Assembly: GCF_024713975.1 (NCBI RefSeq)
Contig: NC_091098.1
Coordinates: 12,186,816 to 12,250,815 of the forward strand
Length of the DNA: 64,000 bases
Direction of reading: 5' to 3'
Origin: Paralichthys olivaceus
Lineage: Eukaryota > Chordata > Actinopteri > Pleuronectiformes > Paralichthyidae
A program made the position numbers and the translations under genes. Of the stretch, positions 1 through 13,614 are shown piece by piece. The stretch's first letter is position 1. Every line of letters begins with the position of its first letter. The notes under the pieces were generated by a model. The model ran no database searches and was not told the DNA's origin. It saw nothing but the letters and a program-made list of their open reading frames with translations.

Positions 1-3000
1 TATGTCAGTGAAGGAGAGATGGAACATTGATGTGGGCTCATCTTAATTTACTGCCAGACATGTGAGTGTGTATCAGCCCCATGATACGTGGCATTGGTGT
101 GTTGGTACTGTAGCTTTAATGCCAGTCCTTTAGTTATTTATGAAGCATAGACTCCCCATTGTTTGAGAAAAAAGACTATATGATGATCAGCAGTGTGGCA
201 GAGCTCTTAACTTCATTTACAACTATAAGCTTTTGTCTGGAGTTGAGTTATTAACTGTTACAGGTGGTTAAAAAAAGGACAAAATAAGGGGCATTTGATG
301 GAATTTGACTGCAGTCACAACTTGGATACATCCCACTGTTGCTGCTTATCCCAATACCTTTGTCGCAAAATATAATAAAAGAAGTGCACAGTACTATTTC
401 CTGACGTGGCTTGCTGGCACAAGTCAGCGCTACCAAGAAAACAGCTAATTTGTTAATTAACCAGTGGTATCTAATTTTCAGGTTGTCACATGCTGTCTGG
501 AACATGGGTATTTTAAATGTTGTTGTTTTTGCCAAGTAGCCTCACAGTGCTTTCTTTTCCCTCTAGTTATGAAAGGCGCTTGCACAAATTGTATATTGGC
601 CCTCAACAATTTTGTGCCGTATAGTCCACACAAGGAAACAAACATAGTTGTGTCAACTAGGCAGGAAGCTATTTCAAATGACGGCAATATTGACTGGCAC
701 ACCCCTAAAACATCGGTGGTGTATTGTTTTGTGCGATGGGGCCGTCAACATCATGTCAAAAATATTAAAAAAGCAAGGTTTGGCAAAAGTGTATAGTGTT
801 ACTGTACCAATGTACCCAAGAACATATTCCTCTATTCCCTACATGCAGATTGACTATACTATTTGCATATATGTGACTTTATTATCAGGTATATTGGAGT
901 AATTTTGTGTTAATATTGATTCATCACTAAATGAATGTACATGCAAACTGATGGTTAAATGCAAACTGATCAAAAAATCAAGTTTCATACTTTTATCAAG
1001 GTTTTATTTTCTTAATCGATATAGGAGTGTTTGCTGTCATCAAATGACTATGCTAGATTTCATCTGGACCATGTACACAGTAATGCTGAAACACTTCCCA
1101 ACCCTAAAGCGCACTGATAAAAGATAACTCAGAATTAAAGGAATGAATCTGAACTATTTTATCTGGGAAAGTTGACACGTGTTGTTGAGTTTTCTTCACA
1201 GGCCATTAAACCGTTGCCAAATATTCTTGTGGTCTCGTGATACGTCCTGTCTGCCTCTGTTAGTTCAAGTACTGTCAGTGCCAATGTAGCTAGCAGCTAC
1301 CCCGCGTGCAGGCGAAGTCACAGGGGACATGCGGGTCAACATGGTCTCTGTGCTCTGAACAAAAGATTTTTTTGCCTGGCCTCACAGTAGGTCTACAGTA
1401 TATGTTATTGTCTGATTTGTGTATTGATGACACATATATGCAAATAGACCATTGACGACATTGTTACTCTAAAACCTAACTCGGAGAAACCTGCTCCCCC
1501 TCATCAGGCTAATTTAGAGAGGATACCCAGACTGAGACTGCATGTGGGGCTGGCAAAACCGACCAGCGAAACATTGGCACAGCGTTTGTCGGCATTGCCT
1601 GCTTTGACGTGGCAGCGGTATGCACAGAATGCTTGTTATGCTTGTTAGCTTTGTCAGGCAGATTGAAAATGGCATGGACATATACAGTGAATTGAAGCAT
1701 GAAAAGGTGACAGCCTGTCGTGGAGGTAAGAAGAGGAATTTGAGTTATATTTAAATACGGATCACTCCCACAACAGATTTGCACATTGTCCCACAAAAAC
1801 CCATGCTTCCTTTGTTATACACCCAAACGGTCACTAGGGTTTCTGAGTGTTTTTGCAGCGGTCACATGACGGACAGTGCAGTGCACACGAACACTTGCAC
1901 AGATGAATAGGACTGATTCATCTGGCTGCCTCATTGGTCTCTGTTTGGTTCCCCTGGAGATGCGACGAGCACCGTGAACAGCGAATACTGTCTGTCAAAA
2001 ACCATGAGACCACATCCCCTGACACTTCCCACTGTAACACCACTCACAGTGTTCTCAGTGACTGCACAATCAGAGCAGTGTGAGAATGTTGAATAGGGGT
2101 AGGGAGAGAGGGAGAGAGAGAGACAGTGAATCTTCCTGCTTCTATACTGGAGGAAGAGGGAAAGAAGGAGGTGGCAGGCTTTTCATGGCTACTGTTCCCC
2201 CCTCCCTCCCATCTTCCGTGTTGCAGTAACGAGACATCTCTGACCTTTTCTGCCTGCTGCCTGTCTCTTGTTCCCCCCTCTACCATCCGAGCACAGAACG
2301 ACCCTAAAATAAAGTGTTGATCCGACCAATAGAGTGTGCACTAAGATGCTATCGATATCTTTTGCTATAATGTATGCAGCAGCCACCGAGCTTCTCATGA
2401 CCTCTGATGGTCTCAGCCAGTGGCACTGTAACTGCTGTGAATCTGCAGATTCTAAGATGGCTGATATTCAGGTCATGATGTAGGTGAAGTGCTGTACCAT
2501 GTCTCTTTACAGTGCATGTGCACACCCACACTTAGGTTTTTTTCCCCCAGCCTGTTGAGATGAGCTGTTGAGTCGCATCGCCTGCTCAAAAATCTCCAAG
2601 TGTCTCTGTTTCCTCTTCTCATCCAGGATGACAAAGTAACACCAGACAGCAGTAAAGTGCTGCCAAATCCTCAACTATTGCTACTGACTTTGCCATCTGT
2701 GTTTTGGCCAATATCAAGCCAATATTCTGTTATCTCAAAATCTTGTTCTGTTCTGTAAATCCAGAGAGCCACTGACAGAGACTGGAGATAGCCAGTGAAT
2801 GATGACAAGTTTGCATCTTGTTGAAAAGTTGTCTTATATCAAACAAACCTTATTCTCTCCATCTTAAGCACAATCATCTCTTCGTCAAGCCTCCTCTGTT
2901 TTCCACTGATCAGTAACCTATTCAGATGTGCTCAGCTCCAGGTGAGCATTTGAGCTCCATATTAGAGATGACCTCCATCTATATTAACTCACCTGAAAAT

Positions 3001-4502
3001 GCATATCACATGACAATTCACATACAATCTGCATGGGCGTGCTCATGGGAGTTGTCGATTTGTATAAACTTATATAAGCTTGCCTGCTCTATAGGCATTT
3101 GTGGCGTTATAAAAGTCAGATTTTAACTGCACTCAATCGTGTTGCATTTACCACCAGTTTCAGAGCTGATACCCTGCTGCTGCGCTTTTAGAACCTGATT
3201 CAACAGCTGGAAATTCGTCAGACCTAAATGTAACAAAAGTGAAGTGTCTTGAGTGACCTGTCATGAATGTCACAAATACACATATGCGTCATTTGTCTTT
3301 ATTTTGGCCGGCTGGAGGCAGTAAGGCCCTTCTTGTACCTAGTCTGCCAAAGAAGAAAAGAAAGCATATAAAGGTACATAGACTAGGTCTATTCTTTGGT
3401 GTGTTCCAGGCAAACCTTATCACCAAAGATGTTTGACACACTCATGATAAACAGTATAAGCACATGGGGTTAAAGTCTTTTGAATGGGAAAATGATCTCA
3501 GGCTGTTTGGGCCAGGATACATTTCGGTACATTCGGATCTTAATACGCCCTCAATTCATCATGATTGCATTCACACCTGTTTTTAGAGCTGTCCACTTGT
3601 GTTCAGATCACCCAAGACACATTAATGCCAGTGGTGAGCAGGTGTGAACAGAGTCAAATGACCTTTTGACTTTGAATAAAACAAAGCACCATGTATTTCA
3701 GATAACATTGAATAGCATACAATGATTTTTCATTGCGGCAGGATGAAAAAATATTGCTATTTAATCTAAGAATAGTGGACTAGATTGTAGCTACAGAATT
3801 TCTTTAAAGACCTAAAATAATAATGTGTATAGTGTTTTTCTAACCATGCTTCTCTCCCTGGTGTTGTTAAATACGAATTGTGCAACCTTGGGAGTTTCCG
3901 ACATCTCTCTTCATCCCACTGGCCTACATTTAGACAAAGTAGTGTATCGTGTCAGTATATCAGCAACGATAGGTCACTCTCAGTCAGGAGAGGAAGAGCG
4001 TGTTGGCCCAAAATGCAGAGGAGCTGGCATCACTGCAGGGGAGTACTGTATATGGGTGTGCGTTGCATGTAGATAATCGTATCAGCAGGCAAGACACGTT
4101 CCAAATTCATGGCTTAGCACCACAGGCCTTGGAGCCGGCTGCCTCTGCCCAGTGCTGTAACCTGGCCAGCTCTCAGTCAGGGCTGTGTGGTGACGACTGC
4201 AGCAATGTCCACAAACAGTCCCGACCAGAGGAGTAAACTTTTCCACCAGTTGATGATGGATTCAGAATCTCACCAACCATTTTCCCAATGTTTCCAGCCT
4301 TTCTAAATATGACTTTAGGGATACAATGTAAAATTCTATGTTCAGCGGCTCACAGTTGTATTAAAAAACCTAGAGAACTTCTTTTTGAATTAGTTTGCCC
4401 ACATGCTGAGAAGTGATTATTGCTAACAAATTGTGGATTTTTGCCTCATGGTGCTCTATCTCTTTTTCCCTTCCATTCCCCGACTCCCCTCTCACCCTGC
4501 AG
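1..4502 (+). other. Inferred intron 1 of the rimkla-like gene; no exon recognised
   Basis: No exon with family similarity was found here on either strand. The first coding exon of RIMKL proteins encodes a conserved N-terminal segment that is not in the window, and the first exon seen at 4503 starts in mid-codon behind a good acceptor. The stretch is therefore most simply intron 1. The open frames in it (for example 4000-4236) are short and resemble no family I know. A degenerate dispersed repeat lies at about 3490-3665. Confidence 0.6.
3490..3665. repeat. Degenerate dispersed repeat related to the one at 47884-48003
   Basis: The core around 3591-3611 (GAGCTGTCCACTTGTG) reads like the reverse complement of the segment near 47897-47915, and both are followed by a GATCA-type end. 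The shared core plus a diverged flank suggests two old copies of a short nonautonomous element. The boundaries are approximate. Confidence 0.4.
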
Positions 4503-4985
4503 GTCTGCGAGTGGAGCAGGAATTGGTGACGTCTTATCCACAAGTGGTGGTGGTACGGGTGCCCACGCCCTGGGTGCAGTCAGACAGCGACATCACTGTG
4601 CTGCGCCACCTGGAGAAGATGGGCTGTCGGCTGATCAACCGGCCCCAGGCTATACTCAACTGTGTCAACAAGTTCTGGACCTTTCAGGAGCTGGCCGGCC
4701 ACGGGGTGCCTCTTCCTGACACCTTCTCCTACGGTAAATCAGCAAGTTGTGTTTTTTTTCTTGCCACTGTGTTGATGTGTTTTGGTGGCACTGTGTTGCT
4801 GTTGCTAAGATATCTGAGGCTGTGCTGCTCCATGATATTAATCAGCGAGTTAGACGATGAATGTGGAATGTAACTAACTTTATTAATGCAGCGACTTCCC
4901 AGTGTGTGGACTGAAAGTACAGGACTTGACCTGCACTTGACCAATACTTGCATGGGCTGGACTTGACGCCCACTTTTCATTGTCT

Positions 4986-5034
<49 letters not shown>

Positions 5035-8000
5035 GTACTTCTATCTTAGTGAGGACACTCATTGGCATAAAGCATTCCCTAGACCCTTACCCTAACCTTA
5101 ACCGTCACGACTAAATGCCTAACCTAAACCCTAATTCTTACCCTAACCCTAAAACCAAGTCTTAACCCTCTAGTGAGATTAAGTAAAACACAAGCTGTAG
5201 TTTGTCTGAAACAAAATCCATATTAATATTGTCTATAAACATGACTAAACAAAAAGTAAGGGAACACATGTCATCTATAGTCAAATGAATCTTCCCATTT
5301 AACACCAGCACTACAATGTCAAGAATGTTTACCATTCAATCACATTAGTTATATCATAGGCCTCAGTTCACATGTGCCTGTAAAACACAGATTAATAAGA
5401 CATCAGTGAGACTATCTTTACTGCAATTACTAAAACAACAGAGAGAGAGAGAGAGTCAATATAGACACATTACCACCAGCAATTCACAAGTTCTGCAACA
5501 CAACTGTTTTTTTTACCAACTGTTTACAAAGGCAGGATATGTAAGGATACGCCCCCCCCCCACAACACAAGCCAGACTGCTGTTTTTATTTGTTGCACTT
5601 TGTTCACGTATTAGAGCAAAACAAAAAGCTGACACACATCATCACACATTTCTCTCTGTTTTCTACAAATCCCCAGCTCTGTGGTGTTTGGGGAAAGCAG
5701 AAAGAGAAGGATGCAGACAGGGAGAAAGGAAGAATGAAAGAGAGAATGTGGAGAGGGGTGTTTGGCCTACATTCCATTCGTCGCTCTGCACAGTAGGCCA
5801 GGCGCTGCATGCAGAGCAGCTGTAGGACTTATGTAACACCCCCCTTCCAAAGCCCCACCCCATGCCTCATGATTTTTCAAAATACAATTGCCTCCATCCT
5901 CTGGTTTAGACGCCTTAGCAGCTTGTGACGTAGTGGGACTCACATATGGTCTCTGCCCTCTCCTTGTCCTCAATCACCCCACTGCAAGGGGAAGACGTCC
6001 ACATCTGTTACCAGATAACACCAGACAGGCAAACTGAGAGAGCGATAGGGGGTGGAGAAAAGAAGAGGAAAGAAGTTTTTTATTTTTTCAATCACCCTGC
6101 GAGCCAAAGTGGAAAATGCTTAAGCACATCTGTTGCTACAAGCTGCTGTTATGACTCAGTGTCAGATATGGTCAACTGCTTCACGTTAATGCGTTCTCCA
6201 GTGACAATGCTCAGCTCCAATCTCATGAATAATGCAGCAAAATAAGTAAAAGCTCAGGACAGCACTCCTACACCCTTGCTGTTTTGAGTCATTCTTGTTA
6301 GCAGTGTTCTACAGATCCTCCCCACATCCCGCGATACAAATTGTAATATAATTTTCATCTTTGCATGTGTCTGTTTTTCATCTTTGTGTGTGTGCGTGAC
6401 CATTTCCCAGGAGGGCATGACAACTTCCGCAAGATGATTGACGAAGCTGAGCCACTGGGCTATCCGGTGGTGGTGAAGAATGCACGTGGCCACAGAGGTA
6501 GGACCAGCAAGTCCATTTCTTTACTACACCCCCAACTCAAACAATCTGTACCCTACAGACCACTAGTGGCAGCTCAGTCCACCCTTACATGGAATTCATT
6601 GACAGAGTGTTAAATGATTAGAGCTGTGGTGTTGCAATAAAAGGTCGTTAATACTCATGGAATTGCTGCTGGGTTAATCATTTTTGTTTCGAGTTTACAA
6701 ACTGACCAGAGTTTCCCATTTTGCCTCAATTCACATGGGTCTTGTGTGGGAAGTTTCAGTCTCACCATTAAAGTTGCGCTTCCTAGAGATCTGCCCCAGT
6801 GTCTGCTGACCCATTAGCCCTTTTGCTATTCATAGTTATCGACACTTGACTGACTCGGCCATTGTGTGAATCAATAACAAAGGACCATGGCTCAGGCAGC
6901 CATCACAACACATTGTTAGGGAAAGCAGCCGTTGGTCAGCCACCAACACGACACTTTTCTATGGAGTTCTCAAGGGTTGCTTTCTTTCCCTCTGTGGTTG
7001 ACCGTTGACTTTGGCTGAAGTCCAGCTTGCCTTCCTTTCCTGAAAAAACAAAAAAGGCTTGTATGTTAATATAAATGGCTTACTTCATAATCTTATGTAT
7101 TAAAAGGTCTTCGCCAGATTTCTCTTTTACTCTCTCAGCACAGTTGCGATGTGAAATGCATTACTCCTCAACATGGTGTAAGCTTCTGGGTGCATAGTTC
7201 ATCAGCAGAAACTTGTAATGATCATATGTCTCCGTGAGTCACAAAAGCATGAGTCCCTGCTTTTCTTGGTTTCGATTTGCAAAGTGGTACGTGCTCCCCC
7301 GCTGTCCACTCTATTAAAGATGTAAATGAGGGATTGCTTCGTCATCTCGTTCAGATTTGTGAGCCACACATTATTTGCACGTACACACAACAATCACATG
7401 ATTTTCCGTGCTGCTGGAACAGGGGTCATAGGCCTTGACAGCCAGGAGACAGAGCCGAGCAGTGCTAATTAAAACTTCTACCCTCTGTGAGAAGCAATTT
7501 TGTGCCTGCCAAAGTTGTTGCCTCTTGTGTCTTGTCCATAATATGAGAAATGGGAACTGGCATGAGACTTGGTCAGCAAAAGCAGCTACTTGTCAGGAAA
7601 GACTATAAGGAAGTAATCGAGCCTTAAGTAATATTACACAAATGTGCAGACCCTGCAAGCACCTTGTCTTCATGTTGATGTTAACAGCTGACGGCCTGAC
7701 AACTGTCTCTTCTTCCCTTCTTTCCCTCATCCCATGTTTCCTTCCTACTCCCAGGGAAGGCAGTGTTCCTGGCACGGGACAAACACCACCTGACAGACCT
7801 GTGCCACTTGATCCGCCATGACACCCCCTACCTGTTTCAGGAGTACGTCAAGGAGTCGCACGGCCGTGACGTGAGGGTGGTCCTGGTGGGCGGTCGTGTC
7901 ATCGGCTCAATGCTACGCTGCTCCACTGATGGTCGAATGCAGAGCAACTGCTCCCTGGGTAGGCAGACGCTTGAGAGGCAGTGATGACAGTAAATTACCA

Positions 8001-9364
8001 AACTATTGAACACTATCACACACAGATTCAAATTTTACATTACTGCACTTGCACCCATCATGGCTGCTGCACTGTTAACAGTTCTTATGTTTGCTTTTAA
8101 ATGTCCTGATTATTTGGATCTGTCTTTAGCTCAGTCTCTCATTCTTAAGTGTTGTGTCTATTTGTGTGGTTGAATAGCTTCACTGTTTTTGGAGAACTAA
8201 AACTGCTCTGGTTATTCTTAAGATCTGGAGAAGGGGATGTTTTTAAGCAGTTTCCTTCCACAAAGTGAAATCAGTTTTTTTAAACTAAAAACAATGGATA
8301 TTTATTCACTACTTAAATACCACAAACCACACAGTATTTTGTACAGCCCCTCTATGTATGCCACATACAAGGGGTCACTAAACTCCAATCCTGTGTATGA
8401 GGACATTACTTAACAGTTACCATGGCACCTATTCGTGTTTATTTAAAGTCTAATTCTCCCTCTGCTCCAAAAATCATTTTTGGAGAAACCATTCCAGATC
8501 GGTTTATCCTGATTTACCCCCGGAGACATCCAGTAACACAGCAGTCCTCAGTGATGTGACTGATTGTTTTTGTCAGAGCACAAGCAGTTTTGGTCTAGTT
8601 GAGGCTGTAATGTGCTGTGACATATTTAGGACATCAGTCATCAGATTATTCTGCTTTTATGTAACAGGTCATGTTGGCACTTACATTGACTCTGAGTGGA
8701 TTAATGTGGCATTTAATTTTCATGTAATTCTGCTAAATATTTGAAAATATTTTTTTAAAACAATCTGGATAAAACTCACACACAATGTGAAGTGAATGAA
8801 GCAGTGGTAGGTACTCAGTCTTTCTCTCTCTCTCCATTGTTAGGTGGTGTAGGTATGATGTGCCCACTGAGCGAGCAGGGAAAGCAGCTAGCCATAGAGG
8901 TGTCCAACATCCTGGGCATGGATGTGTGTGGCATTGACCTGCTGCAATTGAACGACGGCTCGTTTGTGGTCTGCGAGGCCAACGCCAACGTGGGCTTCAT
9001 CGCCTTCGACCAGGCCTGCGGCATGGATGTGGCAGGCATCGTTGCCGACTTCGCCCTGTCGATGCTCCCCAGCCGGCTCACCCGTAAGATGTCCTTGCTG
9101 TCTGTCGTGTCAAGCACCAGTGAGACCAGCAGCGAGCCTGAGGTGTGCCCTGTGCCTGCTGGCGGCGGCTCGCTGCCTGAGGCCGTCTGCAACATGAGCG
9201 TGGGTTCTACTTCCAGTGAGAGCGACCCGGAGCTGGCTGAGCCCTCCCAGTCCTCGCCCCGCCAATCCACAGGCCCCACCTTGGCTGATCTTCCCGGCCT
9301 CCCTGATCCAGCCTACAACTTCAACACCCTCCTCGCCAATGAGATCAAGTTATTGACTGAGTGA
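4503..9364 (+). CDS. rimkla: N-acetylaspartylglutamate synthase (RimK-like family member A), 5' partial
   Basis: This is a cytosolic ATP-grasp ligase that joins N-acetylaspartate and glutamate to make the neuropeptide NAAG. Four exons are seen: 4503-4733, 6411-6497, 7755-7958 and 8844-9364. All introns are phase 1 with GT..AG ends, and TGA is at 9362-9364. They give about 347 codons; with the missing first exon (about 54 codons in human) the protein would be near 400 aa, against 391 in human RIMKLA. Hallmarks include [15 protein letters not shown] and [13 protein letters not shown] (substrate domain), [19 protein letters not shown] (ATP-grasp nucleotide site), [19 protein letters not shown], and the metal-binding [10 protein letters not shown]. 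The serine-rich tail with [11 protein letters not shown] is also found in RIMKLA. The alternative is RIMKLB, but the convergent zmynd12 neighbour supports RIMKLA. The true start codon lies before the window. Confidence 0.93.
4989..5031. repeat. (CA)n microsatellite
   Basis: About 21 perfect CA units lie in rimkla intron 2, directly before a degenerate telomere-like block. The cysteine/valine-rich open frame on the minus strand here is only this repeat translated. Confidence 0.97.
5074..5170. repeat. Degenerate CCCTAA-type interstitial repeat
   Basis: Many imperfect copies of CCCTAA/CCTTAACC follow the CA microsatellite after a short spacer that begins GTTGTACTTCTATCTTAGTG. From memory, this CA-spacer-CCCTAA combination recurs in percomorph genomes, so it is probably a dispersed composite repeat and not a telomere fusion. 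Confidence 0.7.
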
Positions 9365-11950
9365 GATTCAAGCGGCTTCATGCACACACCAACACCACAA
9401 ATACACATTAAAAACACGCATACACACAACTGTATGCACGGCAACTGACATTCCTGAACACAAATCAGTCCAAAAAAAATTATTAAAACATAGGATGTTA
9501 AATGCAAACCTAGAACACAATAAAACAGAACACATGTTCAGACACAAGAGAAACACAAACAAACCAAAACACGAGCCTTCTCCTGAAAACTCCCTTCAAC
9601 AAAAGCAAAGATCTGAGGCTGCTCCCCTGACTCTCCTGTCTTTGCACCTCTACTCCCAAACTGCAAACCCCACAAAACAAACCTAGCTTACACTGCAGCA
9701 TGGTGGTGAGATATAGTACTCGAGATAACTGCTAAATGACTCTTCTAGTTTTTGCTTTGAAGAATAGCGAGGGTGAAGGTTTTTGGGTGGGTGTGGGATT
9801 CCCATAATAAAGGCATACACATGCCGTGTTTTTAATCATCACAATTCAGTAACATTATTATAAGGAGAATTTATGTTGACATAAAAAAAATGCTTTTCGT
9901 GCTGTGACTGTAGTCAGGTTTGGTGGATTGGAGGCAAAATGAAGTGTTATATTTTTTTTCTAAGTGGTTAGCTCCTTGTGGTCGGCACATTATACTGTCA
10001 GTTCCAATGTAGCAACGTTGTGCTCCTGTCAAGTCAACGTACCCGAAGATAAGGAAATTCATGTTAAAGTTACTGCTATTCATAATATTCATAATTCATA
10101 ATAATAATTCATAATAATCTGAATGAGAGAGATGAATTCACCCATCACTACATCATATATGTCATATGTTGCATATCCAACTAAACCAGAATGTATAAAC
10201 ATTTTTACCAGGTTAAGATTCCAATCAATCATTGTCATGTTTATTTGAAAAACAGTGAAACTGCCTTAACAGTAAGGTCACATAAATAAATCTACTGTTA
10301 AAATTCCATTAAATCCCGGTTTTAAATGACTGGTATTGAAAATGTAGTTGGAGCTGCTACATTGACAGTGAATAAGAAGCTGATGATGTGTTTGCATTTT
10401 TTACCTTTTTAGCGTAAATAAGAATATTAATAACCCAGTTTACAGACCAATAGTCCTCCTGGGTGCTAACAGGGTGTCCATCCATTAGTTCTCTTTTCAT
10501 TGTGAATGAAGCAGGCTAATGCTAATATGAAACTGCCCGAATCTTTGCAAGGTAGTAGAAATTATCGAATAGCAGTTCTGTTTTTAGAGTCACAACCTGG
10601 AGCGATCGAGCACCATTACTCGATTTTTAATTTTTTGATTTTACATTACTTGATAGCTTGCTTGATTAGCCTTACCTGCAGCAGCAGTCTGTCGCTGCCT
10701 TTTAAAATCCATTCAATGTCTAGCACTTTATGATAAACAGATGCATTTTTATGTTCTCACTCAGACGACAAATTTTTAGGAAACAGGAGACAGAGTTTTG
10801 AAACCTGCTTCTACACCTGCAAGCAAAATATACCTCAAAAACAGTGACTGTTCACTGCCATAGAACGACTGATATTCAAACATACAGTACATATCAGCCA
10901 GGATCCTTGTGGTTTTCAAATGGCCCCTGATTTACCAGCTGTTCCCTCACTTTATTTCTAAGAACTACAAAGGTAGTGGTGTATTATTTTTTTATTGCTT
11001 TGTAGCTTTTTGTAAATACTTAGGTAGTGAATTAACTTCAGTGCATGCTAGAATTCAGCTGATGAAACTGGAATGGCTGAAATAGTTGAAGAACATTTCA
11101 TAAGCTTTTGTGGACAAACGTGTTTGTACAGACCTGGAACACTGAGAGGATAAAATTCAAAGTTGGTGCTAAGATTTCTGGATTTGGTTAGATGTGATTT
11201 CTCAGTCATGATCTGTAGATTTTACTTTTATTGTTTTTACTTAGTTTTGTCTTTATTTTGATAGAAAAAAATATAAATCATAAACCATAAAATATGTTGG
11301 CATGACATATTTTTTTGGGATGGTGGAAATAAAAAATTGAATATATTTTTGCTGTCTCTTTGAATAGAATGTTACTTTTTCTTTCCTTAGGGAAAAAAAA
11401 CTAAACAATAAAAACAGGGATTTCAGTGGCCAAGAGTTTACTGCTTATGGTTTTCTGTTCTTCTTGATTTACCTCCTATGCGTCCTCTGACATATCAACA
11501 CCGAGGCAGGGTTCTCCGGGGTAACTGCCGTTCACTGAGAATAATTTACAGATCTGATCAAAAGCACAAATGCAAACCAACTGTAAACTGTGCCACATAG
11601 TAACGTCCACGTTTTTGGCTTGTAACCCTTTCTTTTCAACACAACTCAGGGAAGCAGCCCGGATCTCACCCCTGACCCCCAAAGGCACGACAGATCCATC
11701 CAAGCTCGACACATATCAGAAACAAAACACACCTACAGGCAGACAAAAAGACACACAAACAGCAATGAAGAAAAGGTTGTAAACTACAGTATAAGACAAT
11801 GTGGTGTATACCATGGTTAACATGCACTTTTTTCCCTGCTTGTTTTATATTGTTCCTTGTTTTCTTCCTAATTTATGGTATTTTTAAAGAAAAAAAGTGG
11901 TTTGTGTGCACTAACATTGTCTCAATAAAGTGAAACCGCTGTGAAGCTTG
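9365..11950 (+). other. rimkla: rimkla 3' UTR with poly(A) signal
   Basis: No coding exon follows the stop at 9362-9364. AT-rich sequence runs to an AATAAA at 11924-11929, followed by a GT-rich stretch, which would give a 3' UTR of about 2.6 kb. An earlier AAATAAA-like site lies near 11328. The exact end cannot be fixed without transcript data. Confidence 0.5.
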
Positions 11951-13614
11951 ATTTTATTTCTCTTCTTTGTAGCCCAATCTACTAACTGTCTGGAATCTAA
12001 AAAGGAGGCCTGCTTGAGGGGGCTAAATCGAAACCTACCAGACAACAGGAAAAGCAGCTTTTAGTTAAGTCTGCTGTCAAGTGATCACAGTGGCTCCACT
12101 GCTAGAATAACATCTTTTTACACTACTGTGATGTTGTCCACTATCTATATAATCAAAGTGTCTGACAAAGAAACTGTGAAATCTGCTGATGTCAACTCTC
12201 TGACGTGCAGGGGCCGGTGAGCTTGATCACTAAGTCTCATCCCAACATCAGAGTTTCTATTCAGTTGTTGTCGTCCCCCTTTTTTTTAAGTGTCCCTCTT
12301 TGTGTATCATTCCACTTTGTGTACAAGTGTAAAACAAAGATCTCATATCGTCTCTTTGAGAAAAGCCAGCCATGAGAACGGACAACATGCTCATTTCTCT
12401 CTCACACATTTGAATATGTATTTTATACATCATCCACATGTAGACAGAACACATCTACCCACTGAAGGTTCATTGAACTGTGCCCGAACCACTTTCAAAA
12501 TGCCTTTTCATTGACTGGTTTCCTTTGGGAACATTGATTTGAGGACCATTATTGAGTCAGGCTCCCAGCTCATGAGGGTTTCTTTCTATACCTCAGTGGC
12601 CGTGATGAAGTGGATCCAAGGCATGGAAGCTATTGAAGAAATGGGGGCACCACATGGTAGCGACACGGAAACGAGAAATGTGTGTAAATCCTGGAGTTAC
12701 TAAGAGTGTATTTGCCTGTGTGGTGCTCGGCCAGCCTGGAATGAATATGTAGGGACATCTGGACTAGTCACTGTGTATGACAACACACCAGAGCACAAGG
12801 TTGCTATTTAACTCCAAACTGCTGCTAATGTATATTTGGCTCAAAAAATTAAAAAGGGAATATGAGGAGATCCAAGTGTTTCTGTGTTTTGTTGCCTCAC
12901 AACACATGAAAATGAATCTGAATGCCAAAAATATGAATTTTGTTGTATAATTCAGTACTAATAACACTTTTAGTGAGATGATTTTAAAATTCTTTGTTTT
13001 GATATAAAGAGTAAATGTTTCAGAATTGTATATAATATGTTGGATTTCATGGCAATCATCAGGTACATTTTATGTCAATGTGTTTTGAAAACCTGAGGTT
13101 TACAATATGCTTTTATTTGCAGGAGGAAAATCCAATGTTTATGCTTCACTGAAATCATGCAGCTCTCTGTTGATGACACATAGATATTAAAAATCTTTCA
13201 TCTGCAACTGGTGAACTGATGAAGAGGTCCTGAGCTGCTAAGATGAACAAAAAGCATTGCATTACAAAACGGTCTCAGCGAATGCCCTCACCATTATTCT
13301 CTGTATCATTCTGACAGTGTTACAAAATGGATCCCAAAATCATGTCATTGACAGATGTGCAAAATGCTGTAAATATATATCCCTCTTTTTTTAGATTAAA
13401 ATAAAGATGAGTCATTATTCAAAACTGATAAATCATGTCTCTTTCTCCTTTCATTACTTTTTATCAAGCATTTCCATATCACAAATTGGTTTCATTTCAT
13501 TAGAGATACCCTATGATCCCTAATAGTTTTAATTAAGTACATACAGATAAATCTTAAATGACATCACTGTACTCATTTACGTTTTATGTGTTAACAGCTA
13601 CTCGGTTTGATGCT
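11951..13614. other. Convergent intergenic stretch and zmynd12 3' UTR
   Basis: This stretch separates the tail-to-tail rimkla and zmynd12 genes. On the minus strand, an AATAAA (TTTATT at 13112-13117 on the plus strand) could end zmynd12 with a ~500 bp 3' UTR. No exon, RNA gene or clear repeat was seen between 11951 and 13111. Confidence 0.4.

Noticed and set aside
4000-4236. 78-codon frame just before rimkla exon 2, possible extra exon
   Set aside because: No match to the RIMKL N-terminus and no fitting donor; exon 2 has its own clear acceptor at 4501-4502.
5406-5825. 139-codon open frame on the plus strand
   Set aside because: No family similarity, low-complexity GA-rich segments, and it lies within an intron of rimkla.
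8815-9279. 154-codon minus-strand frame opposite the last rimkla exon
   Set aside because: It is an antisense shadow of a GC-rich coding exon with strong similarity on the plus strand.
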